Positions 53,460-62,202 are shown, counted from the stretch's first letter. The stretch: 64,000 nt of DNA from Coenobita brevimanus (GCA_032717465.1 JAVRFU010000159.1:62001-126000); one strand, 5' to 3'. The notes: generated from the letters alone by a model not told the origin. Translations and numbers: made by a program.

Positions 53460-53910
53460 GACACACACACACACACAGTAAAAAATAAAATACAATCCAT
53501 TACGGACAAGGGAATCACCTATACACAAGAACATAAGAACAGGAAGAGAGGATAACTGCAGTAGGCCTGTTGGCCCATGCTAGGCAGCTCCTAGAAGAGT
53601 AACTGAACTACTAGAATGAGATAAGGATAGCAAAGAAGAAGGCTCTCCCCCGCCCTCCAAACCCTCCAGCCGAAGCCGGCAGTAAAAAGTCAGAAAGAAC
53701 ACCACGCCGTATAGAAAACTGGCGTAGACATTTTACAGGAAAGTGTGAAAGGAGAGAAGGATATTTGTGAAGCACTAAAGAATTATACACTATATCAACC
53801 AACTCCAAGTCTCCATAAAGGCACCAGATACTAATAAATATACAGACATGATAATTACCGTAAAAATAAGCGAAGAAACACCATAAATAAATAATAATAA
53901 ATGCAGTCAT
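53460..53910. other. No gene; short (CA)n at 53,460-53,477
   Basis: AT-rich to mixed sequence with a block at 53,650-53,690 rich in CCC/CCG. If a minus-strand transcript starts at ~53.96 kb, this is its first intron. Confidence 0.4.
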
Positions 53911-53917
53911 CGCTCAC

Positions 53918-53945
53918 CTTCATCATCCCCAGAGCCCCGTCTCAT
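53918..53945 (-). other. Candidate first coding exon (minus strand)
   Basis: ATG at 53,945-53,943 in the context GGGAG-ATG opens MRRGSGDDE plus one base, and then meets a consensus donor AAG/GTGAGC at 53,917. The region is GC-richer than its surroundings and lies ~20 bp from a perfect CRE. A start codon, donor and promoter element together are suggestive, but the exon is only 28 nt. Confidence 0.35.
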
Positions 53946-53962
53946 CTCCCACAATGCCCCTG

Positions 53963-53970
53963 TGACGTCA
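53963..53970. promoter_or_regulatory. Perfect CRE palindrome TGACGTCA
   Basis: TGACGTCA is the full-site CREB/ATF consensus. It sits upstream of the candidate minus-strand start codon at 53,945, in a local GC-rich patch. Function is inferred from the motif only. Confidence 0.4.
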
Positions 53971-53989
53971 CCCTCCACCCGTAAAATTA

Positions 53990-54430
53990 TATACTTTTCA
54001 ATGGCAAATTTTATGCACAGAAGCTCTTGAATATATTATCAGCTGTTCAAATAATAATTATTGTGCAAACTTTGTAATGAAGGAAATAGGAAGAGGTCTA
54101 CAAAGCATCCCAGGCCACGTAGATTCAGGTTCACCCGATGACGTAGCAATGTCTTCAGAAACTGAGGAATCATGTCTAAATGGGGAGCCAATAGGGGGCC
54201 AGTGGGGGGCTAAGGATCTCATAACAAAGTCGAGACTTTGTTAGGTCGAAATCATAAGCATCTGAGATAAAATCTGCTGTATGTTGCACTTGCGAGTTTT
54301 GAAAATTGAAGAAAAATACATAAAAACAGCAGAGAAAAGACGTAACAAAAAATCTGAAATAAATACAATATTTTTCTCACATGTTTCCAGTGAAAAGTTA
54401 GCTGATTAATGTCAAGTTTTAGGAATTATT
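53990..54430. other. No gene recognised
   Basis: AT-rich spacer between the candidate promoter and the LINE at 54.44 kb. Confidence 0.45.
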
Positions 54431-54631
54431 TATTTACCGCTTTGTTTCCCTGTGGACGAGGACATGTTGCCTCAACGTACCATTGTAAATAAACAACCGG
54501 ACCGAGAGACGCGTAAACAAAGAAGGCACGTGTTGGTCGGACGAAAACAGAGGTGCTAAAGAGCCTGGTGCAACCGTGCAAGGAAGAAGACATGCAGAAG
54601 GTGTGAGTATACTGGAAGGCTGAGTGAAGAT

Positions 54632-55349
54632 ATGCTGTGTAGAAACTGTGACGATGAAGTGAGGGCCAAGAAGGAGGTATGTACTGATTGCAATCGCTGG
54701 GTGGAGGCTGGAGGTGCCGAGTGTGATAGATGCGGTAACTGGCGGCACCAGGAATGTGAAGGATTAACCAAAGAGGGACTAAATGCAGTGAAAAGAATGA
54801 ATGTGTGGTTCTGTAGGGTAAGCCTTGTAGCAGTGACTGGAAAAATAGTGTGAGGGAACAACAAGAGCTGAAGATGGAAAATACAAAGATGAAAGAAGAG
54901 CTCAAGGTAATAAAGGAGAAATACACTGTAATCAACAGCAATTTGGAAGAAATTGAAAATAAGTGGAGTGGGGCCAATCAACCTGAGAAACCAGGAGATT
55001 CCAAAGATGGGGTTGGAAGCCAAGAAGTCTTAACAGTAGCAGGGGTTGAGGCAATGAAAGAAATGTCTGTAATGAAAGAGGAATTGAGTAAGCTGAAGAC
55101 AGCAAATGATGAGTTGAGAGATATGATTAAGGGCCTGGAAAAGAAATGGGTGGAAAGAGAGAACGAGATGGTGAAAAGGGTTTTACTGAGAAGGTGCTTA
55201 AGAGTGTAATGGAAAATTTAGAAGAGAGGGAGGATAAGGAAAAGAGAAGGAAGAATTTAGTTGTGTTCAATGTGCTAGGAAGTGATAATAGGGAGGCCAG
55301 AGAGAGAGAAAAAGAGGATACAGAGGTATGTGCTAGAATATTTAAAGAA
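54632..55349 (+). pseudogene. ORF1 of LINE P: PHD-like finger plus coiled coil
   Basis: The first frame (54,632-54,820) has a Cys/His array, LCRNC, CTDCNRW, AECDRCGNWRHQECEGL and VWFC, which matches the C4HC3 order of a PHD finger. A one-base shift near 54,820 leads to KPCSSDWKNS and a charged coiled-coil stretch (EQQELKMENTKMKEELKVIK, later MKEELSKLKTANDELRD). A second shift near 55,150-55,190 leads to EKRRKNLVVFNVLGSDNRE and the domain end, where SINE1 interrupts at 55,350. Taking SINE1 out, the reading resumes as FKEDRKIGHR and a stop at ~55,695. ORF1 proteins of LINEs bind the element RNA; PHD fingers occur in some CR1- and L2-like ORF1s. The two shifts make it inactive. Confidence 0.65.
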
Positions 55350-55350
55350 G

Positions 55351-55653
55351 TATTTATCCTTCTTTTTCTGTGCCTGTCCTCCTCTCTTCCTATTTCTCCC
55401 ATCTTTCCTGTCACTTCTTACTGCTTTTCTTTCCTTTACAGGTAGCTTTACATTGAGTGACAAGCCTAATGGTTTCCTGTATGCCAAGAAACCATTTACA
55501 ACCCTGGATGGTAACCATATAACCAAACCATACTTGCTCCCTACGTGTCAATAAGTGGGTTGGCGGAGGGTTAGTGCCCCTCCCCGTAAAACAAATAACT
55601 CAAAGTCAAATGACCACCCCTTACGGGATTATGGCGTCTGGCAATAGATAGAT
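55351..55653 (+). mobile_element. SINE1 insertion in LINE P ORF1
   Basis: A 5'-truncated SINE1 with its complete 3' tail (CCACCCCTTACGGGATTATG, GCGTCTGGCAATAGATAGAT). AGAAG flanks both sides (55,346-55,350 and 55,654-55,658). Removing it rejoins the ORF1 reading frame. Confidence 0.8.
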
Positions 55654-55724
55654 AGAAGATCGTAAGATTGGACACAGATGATAATGAGAACTGACGGGAC
55701 CGGAGAAATGAGAACATAAACAGT

Positions 55725-55822
55725 GAAGAGGGGGAATTTTTATTCAGGGTTATTAACATACAAGGTTTGTCTAAATGTAAAAGTAAGGAAGTAGAACAAT
55801 TAGTAAATGATAATAGTATGTG
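55725..55822 (+). pseudogene. LINE P ORF2 start: endonuclease N-terminus
   Basis: Reads RVINIQGLSKCKSKEVEQLV and then NDNSM, the usual opening of an APE endonuclease (first Asn strand). It is interrupted by the antisense insertion, after which CLTETQKK continues at 57,067. Confidence 0.65.
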
Positions 55823-57062
55823 ATGTGATGTGATGTTGTTGAGGTATTGCCTTTACAACGGCACCTCTAAACGATTTCCTTCTTTCTCTTTTCTCCTTCT
55901 TCTGTGTCTTTCTGTGGTCACACCTCCTCTTCTCTTACTACGTGTAAGCTATAATCAGTTGCCTGAATTTCTGAGCTCCTTCACTTTCCTTTCTCTTTTT
56001 TTCCAGCATTTAAATATTATTAATTTCTTTTTTTCAATACCACTTGTATTAAATAGGAGGTTCCCAAGTATACTATTTCTTTCCTCTATATATGGCTGTT
56101 GTAATTCTACCAGTTGTGTTCTTTCTTCCATATATCCTGTGCAGTCTAATAAAAAATGTATCAAGTCTTCTGTTTCTGCATTACACATTGGACAATTTGT
56201 CTCAGTTCCCTTGAATCTATTTCTATTTGCTAAATTTAGTGTATTAGATCTGCATTTAAACAGGATTATGGAGGCTGGTGAATTATCATATATTTCATCT
56301 ACTCCACCTATTTCTTTCTTCCATTTTTTATATACTTCTAAGCTTGATTTATTTTCCATGTCTTTTCCCCACCTTTTTGTGTCCTCATCATATATTTTCC
56401 TGGTTAGTTCATCTTTTGTTATATTTTTTAACCCTTCTGTATTTAGGTCAAGATCTTTTAGTGCCTTCTCACATTCCCTCATCCACTTACTCTTGCGTTC
56501 CCTCAGCTCTTCTACAATTTCAATTAATAGTGCATTATTTCTTCTCTTTAAAATACCTTGGAGATATTGAAGCTTTGCCCTCTTTATTTTTGTTTCCATT
56601 AGTGAGGCTCGTACTTCGCCCCTCAGGCAGCCTACTGCAGTGCTCATATTACCTCCCAGCATTGTTCTATACACCCCATTTTCTATTTTCTGTAGTTTGT
56701 CTATTTCTTCTTTATTAAAATCAATTACTCCTGCAGCATACAGAACTCCAGGGAGTGCTAGGCTCTTCCAGTAAGTTTTACCGATTAAAATTTTATTGCA
56801 GCTCCTAGCCATAACAGAGTAGGTTAAGTTTGCTAGTCTTTGTGCTTTCATAATGATGTTTTCTTTATGTCCTTTAAAGCAGTCTTTAGAGTCCACTACT
56901 GTTACCCCCAAATACTTAATTGAATTTACCACTTCTATACCCTCTATTTCTGTTGGTTTCTCCTTCATATTGAATATAATGAATTTACTTTTGGCTTTAT
57001 TTATTTCTAGTCCACAGGTTTTACTAATATTTATTAACCTTCTAATGTTAGCTTTGGCCTCG
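55823..57062 (-). mobile_element. Antisense 5'-truncated LINE of related type
   Basis: Inserted into the endonuclease of LINE P. The 3' end (at 55,823-55,850 on the plus strand) is a (TGATG)n-type microsatellite; the 5' end is truncated inside RT at ~57,061. TGTG at the left edge (…AGTATGTG) and at 57,063-57,066 is the only possible target duplication. Confidence 0.75.
55955..57061 (-). CDS. RT C-terminal half and zinc-finger tail, open frame
   Basis: The minus-strand frame is open from the truncation point (57,061; first Met at 56,968) to a stop at 55,955, about 369 codons. It begins after RT motif C with LINISKTCGLEINKAKSKFII (motif D), then IKYLGVTVVDSKDCF (motif E), GKTYWKSLALPGVLYAAGVI and ENGVYRTMLGG. 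Near the end is a Cys/His block, CPMCNAETEDLIHFLLDC, of the C-x2-C-x8-H-x4-C kind found at the C-terminus of many LINEs. The same blocks in LINE P at 60.7-61.2 kb read GKTYWKSIVIPSILYGVGVI and ENGVYRQIMGA, so the two are distinct relatives. No stop or frameshift was seen, so this insertion is younger than its host. Confidence 0.8.
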   Translation of the reverse strand, partial: EAKANIRRLINISKTCGLEINKAKSKFIIFNMKEKPTEIEGIEVVNSIKYLGVTVVDSKDCFKGHKENIIMKAQRLANLTYSVMARSCNKILIGKTYWKSLALPGVLYAAGVIDFNKEEIDKLQKIENGVYRTMLGGNMSTAVGCLRGEVRASLMETKIKRAKLQYLQGILKRRNNALLIEIVEELRERKSKWMRECEKALKDLDLNTEGLKNITKDELTRKIYDEDTKRWGKDMENKSSLEVYKKWKKEIGGVDEIYDNSPASIILFKCRSNTLNLANRNRFKGTETNCPMCNAETEDLIHFLLDCTGYMEERTQLVELQQPYIEERNSILGNLLFNTSGIEKKKLIIFKCWKKRERKVKELRNSGN

Positions 57063-57965
57063 TGTGCCTAACAGAAACACAAAAGAAAATTAGCAATATA
57101 ATATTTAGTCAAAATATATGTGTTGTAGAAAATATGAGAGATTTAGAAGAAAAGAAGGGAGGGGGGATAATGATTCTGTACAAGGGAAATCAAGGGATAG
57201 AAGTCAGTAATGTAAACACTAAAAATACTGATATGATACATGCTAAATGTTCAATAAGAGGTTGGGAGATGAAACTGATAGTGGTGTATTTTGCTGTACA
57301 TGATAAGAATAGAAACAAAGCAATGAGGGAAGAAATAGAATCTATCATTGAGAGAAGTGAAGAGCCATTAATGATAGCAGGAGATTATAACGGGCATGTA
57401 GGGTTTAAAGGGGAACAAAGATTAGATGATAATGGAAGGATGATACTAGATTGGATGGACAAATATAGGCTCATAATGTTAAATGAAGATCAGAAATGTC
57501 TGTCTATCTATCTATCTATAGCCCGACGCCCTAATCCCGCAAAGGGTGGCTGCAGACAAAACGCCTCCAAGTCGCTCTGTCACCCACCATTTGACTACCC
57601 TCCCCCTCCCTCATATACCTCTCAACTCCATCCCTCCACCTCATCCTCGGTCTACCTCTCCCTCTCCCTCCCTCCACCTCACCTACATACACCCTCTTAG
57701 TCAGTCTTTCATTCTCCATTCTCTTCACATGTCAGAAATGTACAGGAGAATTTACATGGTGTAGGGAAAAACTAAAAAGCACTATAGATTATACATTGGT
57801 CAATGATAAATTATATGATAAGTATATAAGTATGAACATTGACGAAGGTAAAGAGTTTTTTGATTTGTCAGATCATAATTTAATGGATATAAAAATAAAA
57901 GCAAAGAAACGAAAAACAATTCAGAAATACGGAATGGATAGTAAGAGAATATTACAAGTCAGATA
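57063..57965 (+). pseudogene. LINE P endonuclease, interrupted by RTE fragment
   Basis: Reads CLTETQKKISNIIF, KKGGGIMILYKG, MKLIVVYFAVHDKNRNKAM and PLMIAGDYNGHVGFKG (the GDYNxH catalytic motif) up to LNEDQKC at 57,499. After the insertion it continues TGEFTWCREKLKSTIDYTLV and, further on, FFDLSDHNLMDIKIK, the closing SDH motif. The catalytic Asp and His positions are kept. A frameshift near 57,920 takes the reading to TEWIVREYYKSDNKSMKKF. It acted as the target-nicking enzyme when intact. Confidence 0.75.
57500..57731 (-). mobile_element. RTE-like LINE 3' end inserted in LINE P endonuclease
   Basis: The complement of the tail (TATCTATAGCCCGACGCCCT, then AATCCCGCAAAGGGTGGCTG) plus the C-terminal codons (minus: RWRDGVERYMREGEGSQMVG). 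TCAGAAATGT is duplicated exactly at 57,490-57,499 and 57,732-57,741. A 232-bp insertion. Confidence 0.92.
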
Positions 57966-58057
57966 ATAAATCGATGAAAAAGTTTGAAGAAGAATTGGAA
58001 AAAAGAATAAAAAGAGAGAATATCAGAGACATAAAAGATTTAGAAGAAAGGATGAAA

Positions 58058-58878
58058 AACTCCCTGTACTGTTGTTTGCAGATGATACTGTGTTGTTGAG
58101 TGAAGACGAAGGGGAGCTGCAAGGCTTGGTGGATGAGTTTGGGAGAGTGTGTAAGAAACGGAATCTAAAGGTGAATGTAGGGAAGAGTAAAGTGATGGTC
58201 TTTGAGAGAGGTGAAGTCAGTGAATGTACAGTGAGGTTGGATGGTGAGGAATTGGAAAATGTGAGTACGTTTAAGTACTTGGGTAGTGTGATGAGTAAGG
58301 ATGGAGGTTTGGAGGGTGGAGTGCGTGAAAGGGTACAGCAGGGAAGAAAGGTTGCTGGTTCTTTGAAAACAGTGATAAGAAACAGGGACGTGAGCATGGA
58401 AGTGAAAAAGTTACTACATGACAGTATTGTGATACCAACTCTAACGTATGGAAGTGAAGCTTGGACGTTGTTGGAAGGACACAAGTCAAGAGTGAGAGCA
58501 GTGGAAATGAGTTATTTAAGAGGAGCCTGTGGAGTCACATGGAGAGACAGGCTGACGAATGAGGATATAAAGGAGCGTTGTGGTGTGGATGTGGATGTGA
58601 TAGGAAGCGTTATGAGGAACACACTGAGGTGGTTTGGCCATGTGGAGAGGATGGAGGGTGAAAGACTGACGAAGAGAGTGTATGTGAGTGAGGTGGAGGG
58701 GGGAAGAGGGAGGGGGAGGCCGAGGATGAGATGGAGGGATGGGGTGGAGAGGTATATGAGAGAGGGGGTGTGAGTTGGGAGCAGGGCAGTGAGATGGCGG
58801 GGGACAGGGCGACTTGGAGGCGATTTGTTTGTGGCCACCCCAAACGGGATTGAGGCGTCTGGCAATAGATAGATAGAT
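58058..58878 (+). mobile_element. RTE-like LINE fragment inserted in LINE P linker
   Basis: A 5'-truncated, 821-bp copy of the GATA-tailed LINE in the sense direction. AGGATGAAA flanks both ends (58,049-58,057 and 58,879-58,887). Without it the linker reads LEERMK then DIAERVLKG with no break. Confidence 0.9.
58060..58773 (+). CDS. RTE-like RT C-terminal part, open frame
   Basis: Open from the truncation point to the stop at 58,771-58,773. It begins LPVLLFADDTVLLSEDEGEL (motif C with both Asp), then NVGKSKVMVFERGEV (D), FKYLGSVMSKDGGL (E), TLTYGSEAWTLLEGHKSRVR and SYLRGACGVTWRDRLTNED, then RWFGHVERMEGERLTKRVYV and a GRGRGRPRMRW block. It lacks everything N-terminal to motif C, so it is inactive despite being open. 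It is the best template for the family's C-terminus and explains the short fragments across the window. The encoded product would be cytoplasmic/nuclear RNP-associated in the intact element. Confidence 0.85.
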   Translation, partial: LPVLLFADDTVLLSEDEGELQGLVDEFGRVCKKRNLKVNVGKSKVMVFERGEVSECTVRLDGEELENVSTFKYLGSVMSKDGGLEGGVRERVQQGRKVAGSLKTVIRNRDVSMEVKKLLHDSIVIPTLTYGSEAWTLLEGHKSRVRAVEMSYLRGACGVTWRDRLTNEDIKERCGVDVDVIGSVMRNTLRWFGHVERMEGERLTKRVYVSEVEGGRGRGRPRMRWRDGVERYMREGV

Positions 58879-59183
58879 AGGATGAAAGACATAGCGGAAA
58901 GAGTACTGAAAGGTACTTATAGGAGACGGATGGGAAAGGAAAGAGATAAGGAGGAACCGGTGTGGATAACAGAGGAAATAAGAAAAGAAGTAAAAGAAAG
59001 AAAGAGACGTAACAGATGTAGGAGGAATGCAGGTCACAGGAAGAGGATGAAATGTGGAAAAACCTGTACCTGGAACAAAAACGTAAAACCCAAAAGTTGA
59101 TTAAAGATGAAATATATAAGTATGAAGACAAAATAATAAAGGAGATAAAAGATAAAAGGGATAATAAAAATATTTAGAAATAT
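58879..59183 (+). pseudogene. LINE P linker between endonuclease and RT
   Basis: Charged sequence: GTYRRRMGKERDKEEPVWIT, EEIRKEVKERKRRNRCRR. The PVWxTEEIRxEVKxRK pattern is usual between endonuclease and RT in APE LINEs. Frameshifts lie near 59,040 and 59,100-59,180. Confidence 0.55.
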
Positions 59184-60264
59184 GTGAAGAAGCTGAAAGG
59201 AGAGAAAGAGAAAGAGGACAATAGGTTGATGGTATATGGGGAAGATGGCAAGAAATTTGAGAAAGAAAGATTAGAGGAAGAAATAGGAAAGTTCTGGGGA
59301 AATTTATATAAAAAGCAGGAAAACAAGATAGAACAAATATGGAATAGACAGAAGAAGGAAGAATATATGAAGGAATATGAGAATGTAAGAGAAAAGATAC
59401 AGAGAGGAGGAGAATTCCAAGTAAGAAGAGGAAGGGAAGAGAGGTTAGAACAGGAAGATAATTTAAGGATGATAAAATCATGTAGTATAGAAATTAGAGA
59501 ACATCTTGAAATGGCATTTCAGGTAGATAAAGGTATAATATTTACAGACGAAAAGGCAATTACAGAGGAAAGGGTGATCAAATGTTTAAAAAGAATGAAA
59601 AATAAAAAAGTATCAGGACTGGACAGAATTAAGCCAGAGATGTACAAAGCATTCCTCAACAACAAAAGTAAACAGGGATTGTTTAGTAATATGTCTAGAG
59701 AATGTAGTAGAAAAAGGAATAGTGCCAGAAGAGTGGAAAGAAACAAAGACAATACTGATACCAAAAACAGAGAGACCAAAGATAGGCGAATTGAGGCCAA
59801 TTGCTTTAAACAATGTGGGATATAAAGTGCTGATGGCAGTCATGAGAGAGAGTACTGAAGGGAATTTAATGAGAAATAATGTGGAAAAAGAAACACAAGG
59901 TGCATTCACAGAGGGGGGGAGGATTGAAAATAATTTGTTAATATTGAGATATTGCATCAAAACCTCATTTCACAAAAAGAAACCACTTGTAGTAATATCA
60001 ATAGACTATTCTAAAGCTTTTGATAGTATAAAAAGGGAGAAATTAATAGAATTATTAGTAGAATATAAAATAAATCCAAATGTAATTAATGTAATAGCAG
60101 AAGTTTATAAGGGAGACAAAACAAAAATTGAACTAGAGGATAACAATATGATGACATTACCAGTAACAAGCGGAATACGCCAGGGATGTACTGGATCAAC
60201 CACTCTGTTTAAATTAGTTACATATAAAATAATGCAAAGGTTAGAAGAAATAAACAAGGGTTTT
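59184..60264 (+). pseudogene. LINE P reverse transcriptase, fingers and palm up to motif B
   Basis: The first frame (59,184 to ~59,690) ends KCLKRMKNKKVSGLDRIKPE, the usual start of RT (KNxKxxGxDxIxPE). After a one-base shift near 59,690 the second frame (59,722-60,264) gives PEEWKETKTILIPK, ELRPIALNNVGYKVL, ETQGAFTEGGRIENN, VVISIDYSKAFDSIKREKLI (motif A with catalytic Asp) and VTSGIRQGCTGSTTLFKLVT (motif B). SINE1 then interrupts after NKGF, and motif C lies beyond it. Motif B reads GCTGST instead of the common GxxLSP, which is unusual and may be a family trait or decay. Confidence 0.75.
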
Positions 60265-60641
60265 CTATCTATCTACTACTATCTACTGCCAGACGCCATA
60301 ATCCCGTAAGGGGTGGCCATTTGACTTTGAGTTATTTGTTTTACAGGGAGGGGCACTAACCCTCCACCAACCCACTTGTTGACACGTAGGGAGCACGTAT
60401 GGTTTGGTTATATGGTAACCACCCAGCGTTGTAAATGGTTTCTTGGCTTACAGGAAACCATTTGGCTTGTCACTCAATGTAAAGCCACCTGTAAAGGAAA
60501 GAAAAGCAATAAGAAGTGACAGGAAAGATGGGAGAAATAGGAAGAGAGGAGGGCAGGCACAGAAAAAGAATGATAAAGGCTAAGGAAGAAGTAGGCAGCA
60601 CTACATCAAGTGAGTGGATGATGGTCGCCACCACCTACCAC
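60265..60641 (-). mobile_element. Full-length SINE1 inserted between RT motifs B and C
   Basis: A 377-bp element with a perfect 13-bp target duplication, AAACAAGGGTTTT, at 60,252-60,264 and 60,642-60,654. In the sense direction it starts GTAGGTGGTGGCGACCATCA, passes through a pyrimidine-rich stretch, AGGTGGCTTTACATTGAGTG, GTGGTTACCATATAACCAAA and CCACTTGTTGACACG (as its complement), and ends with the LINE-type tail GGCCACCCCTTACGGGATTA before GATA-like repeats. I could not assign the head to a tRNA, 5S or 7SL source. It serves as the reference copy for the other SINE1 fragments. Confidence 0.92.
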
Positions 60642-60654
60642 AAACAAGGGTTTT

Positions 60655-61190
60655 AAAGATGATAATTTCAAGATCACATCTTTATACTATGCAGATGATG
60701 GTATACTTTTGGCAGGTAGCATTGGGGAGGCTGAAGAAGTCATCAGAGGAGTTACAATAATAAGTAGGGAATACGGACTAGAAATTAACAGACAGAAAAG
60801 CCAAGCATTGATATTCAATATGAAAAACAAGCCAGAACAAATAGGGGGAATAGAAATAAAAAATAAGATAAAATATCTTGGAGTGGTAATAGAAGATACA
60901 AGAAACTTCTTTAGAGAACAAAAGAAAATTATGATTGAAAAAGCACGAAAAATGGCTAACACAACATACTCAGTAATTGCTAAAAGTTGTTCCAGATTAC
61001 GTATTGGTAAAACTTATTGGAAAAGTATAGTGATACCATCAATATTATATGGAGTAGGAGTGATAGATATGACAGAGGAAGATATAAATAGATTACAGAT
61101 TATAGAAAATGGAGTTTATAGGCAAATTATGGGGGCACCAAGGTATGCACAGGAGGCTGCTTTGAGGGGAGAGGTGGGGGCTTCAAGCAT
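60655..61190 (+). pseudogene. LINE P RT motif C onward
   Basis: Continues as KDDNFKITSLYYADDGILLA (motif C, YADD), YGLEINRQKSQALIF (D), KIKYLGVVIEDTRNFF (E), GKTYWKSIVIPSILYGVGVI and ENGVYRQIMGA, stopping after LRGEVGASS where other sequence begins. The zinc-finger tail is lost. The matching part of the antisense relative lies at 56,630-57,061. Confidence 0.75.
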
Positions 61191-61788
61191 ATGGGCCTGA
61201 TGGGGTCCCTCCTGTTGTTCTCAAGAACTGTGCTTCTGTGCTTACACCCTGCCTAGGCAAACTCTTTTTCCTTTGTCTGTCAACTTGTACCTTTCCTTCT
61301 TGCTGGAAGTTTGCTCTCATTCAGCCAGTCCCAAAGAAGGGTGACCACTCCCAACCCTCCAACTATCGTCCAATTGCTTTAACGTCCTGTATTTCAAAAG
61401 TTTTCGAGTCAATTCTCAATAGAAAAATTTTAAGGCATCTTTCCTATCACTACCTTCTTTCCGATTGTCAGTATGGGTTCCGTCAGGGACGCTCCACTGG
61501 CGATCTTCTCACCTACCTTTCAGACTCCTGGTCATCCTCCTTTCGGGACTTTGGCGAAAGCTTTGCCATTGCACTTGACATCTCAAAGGCTTTCGATCGA
61601 GTCTGGCATAAATCTTTAATTTCCAAACTGCCCTCCTACGGTTTCTATCCTTCTATCTGTGCCTTCATTGCTAGCTTCCTTTCTGGTCGTTCTGTAGCCA
61701 CTGTTGTAGACGGCCATCGTTCTTCTCCTAGATCTATCAACAGTGGTGTTCCTCAGGGCTCTGTCCTATCACCAACTCTCTTCCTTTA
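61191..61788 (+). pseudogene. Jockey-like LINE, RT fragment
   Basis: One open frame begins GPDGVPPVVLKNCASVLTPC, the first RT block, then VPKKGDHSQPSNYRPIALTS, YGFRQGRSTGDLLTYL, FAIALDISKAFDRVWHKSLI (motif A) and SINSGVPQGSVLSPTLF (motif B), and ends at LFL plus a stop at 61,789. Motifs C-E are missing. This is the classical arthropod jockey RT signature. Both ends are abrupt, and I found no target duplication, so it is a fragment. It could be a chimeric continuation of the LINE P insertion or a separate event. The 3' half of the same LINE group appears at 2.6, 23.3 and 34.7 kb. Confidence 0.8.
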
Positions 61789-61854
61789 AAAGTTGGGAAG
61801 CCCAAAAATCATAGTTCCGCCAGGTAATCATCAGGGCAACCTGGGACCACCTTA

Positions 61855-61856
<2 letters not shown>

Positions 61857-61896
<40 letters not shown>

Positions 61897-61905
61897 CTGT
61901 CTGTC

Positions 61906-61962
<57 letters not shown>
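61857..61962. repeat. (CT)n / (CTGT)n compound microsatellite
   Basis: CT repeats, then GTCTGTCTCTGTCTGTCTGT, then CT repeats again. Apparent serine-leucine or arginine-glutamate frames here are by-products. Confidence 0.9.
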
Positions 61963-61963
<1 letters not shown>

Positions 61964-61974
61964 CCCCCCCAAAT

Positions 61975-62200
61975 TTTCTTAATCCATCCCATCCATCATC
62001 CATTTCTACGTTGCCCCACAAGGAGCATAGGAGCCCGGGGCTGGGCAAATTGGTCCTGACATTTAAGATGAGAGTGACCAGCCTTACTCATCCCTGAGTG
62101 GCATTATGTTAGCAGTAAGCCCCAACCACCCCATGGATATAAACCTGCACCGGCTCAATCCGATTAGAGCACCTTCATTGCCCACTAAACCACCAGGTGC
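61975..62200 (-). mobile_element. SINE2, tRNA-like head, best copy
   Basis: In the sense (minus) direction it starts GGTGCCTGGTGGTTTAGTGG (A-box-like TGGTTTAGTGG) and then has CGGATTGAGCCGG (B-box-like, compare GGTTCGANNCC). The body contains GGGGTGGTTGGGGCTTACTG, TAATGCCACTCAGGGATGAG and ACTCTCATCTTAAATGTCAG, and the end TAGAAATGGATGATGGATGG is a GATGG-type tail. The two boxes at tRNA-like spacing support an RNA polymerase III origin. Other copies lie at 10,560, 11,628, 24,270 and 62,975. Confidence 0.7.
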
Positions 62201-62202
62201 CA

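Larger units (their letters stand above)
54440..61190 (+). mobile_element. LINE P: old APE-type LINE with five later insertions
   Basis: In order on the plus strand: a 5' region (54,440-54,630), ORF1 with a PHD-like finger and coiled coil, an APE-type endonuclease, a linker, RT and the start of the post-RT region. The 3' end is missing, because jockey-like sequence begins at about 61,190. Insertions: SINE1 (55,351-55,653), an antisense relative of the same LINE type (55,823-57,062), an RTE 3' end (57,500-57,731), an RTE RT fragment (58,058-58,878) and SINE1 (60,265-60,641). Target duplications are visible for all five, with the second only 4 bp long. I use P only as a label; the clade is unassigned. 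Confidence 0.85.

Noticed and set aside
55830..56718. Plus-strand Phe/Leu/Ser-rich frames of 146-246 residues
   Set aside because: Shadows of the minus-strand LINE coding region.
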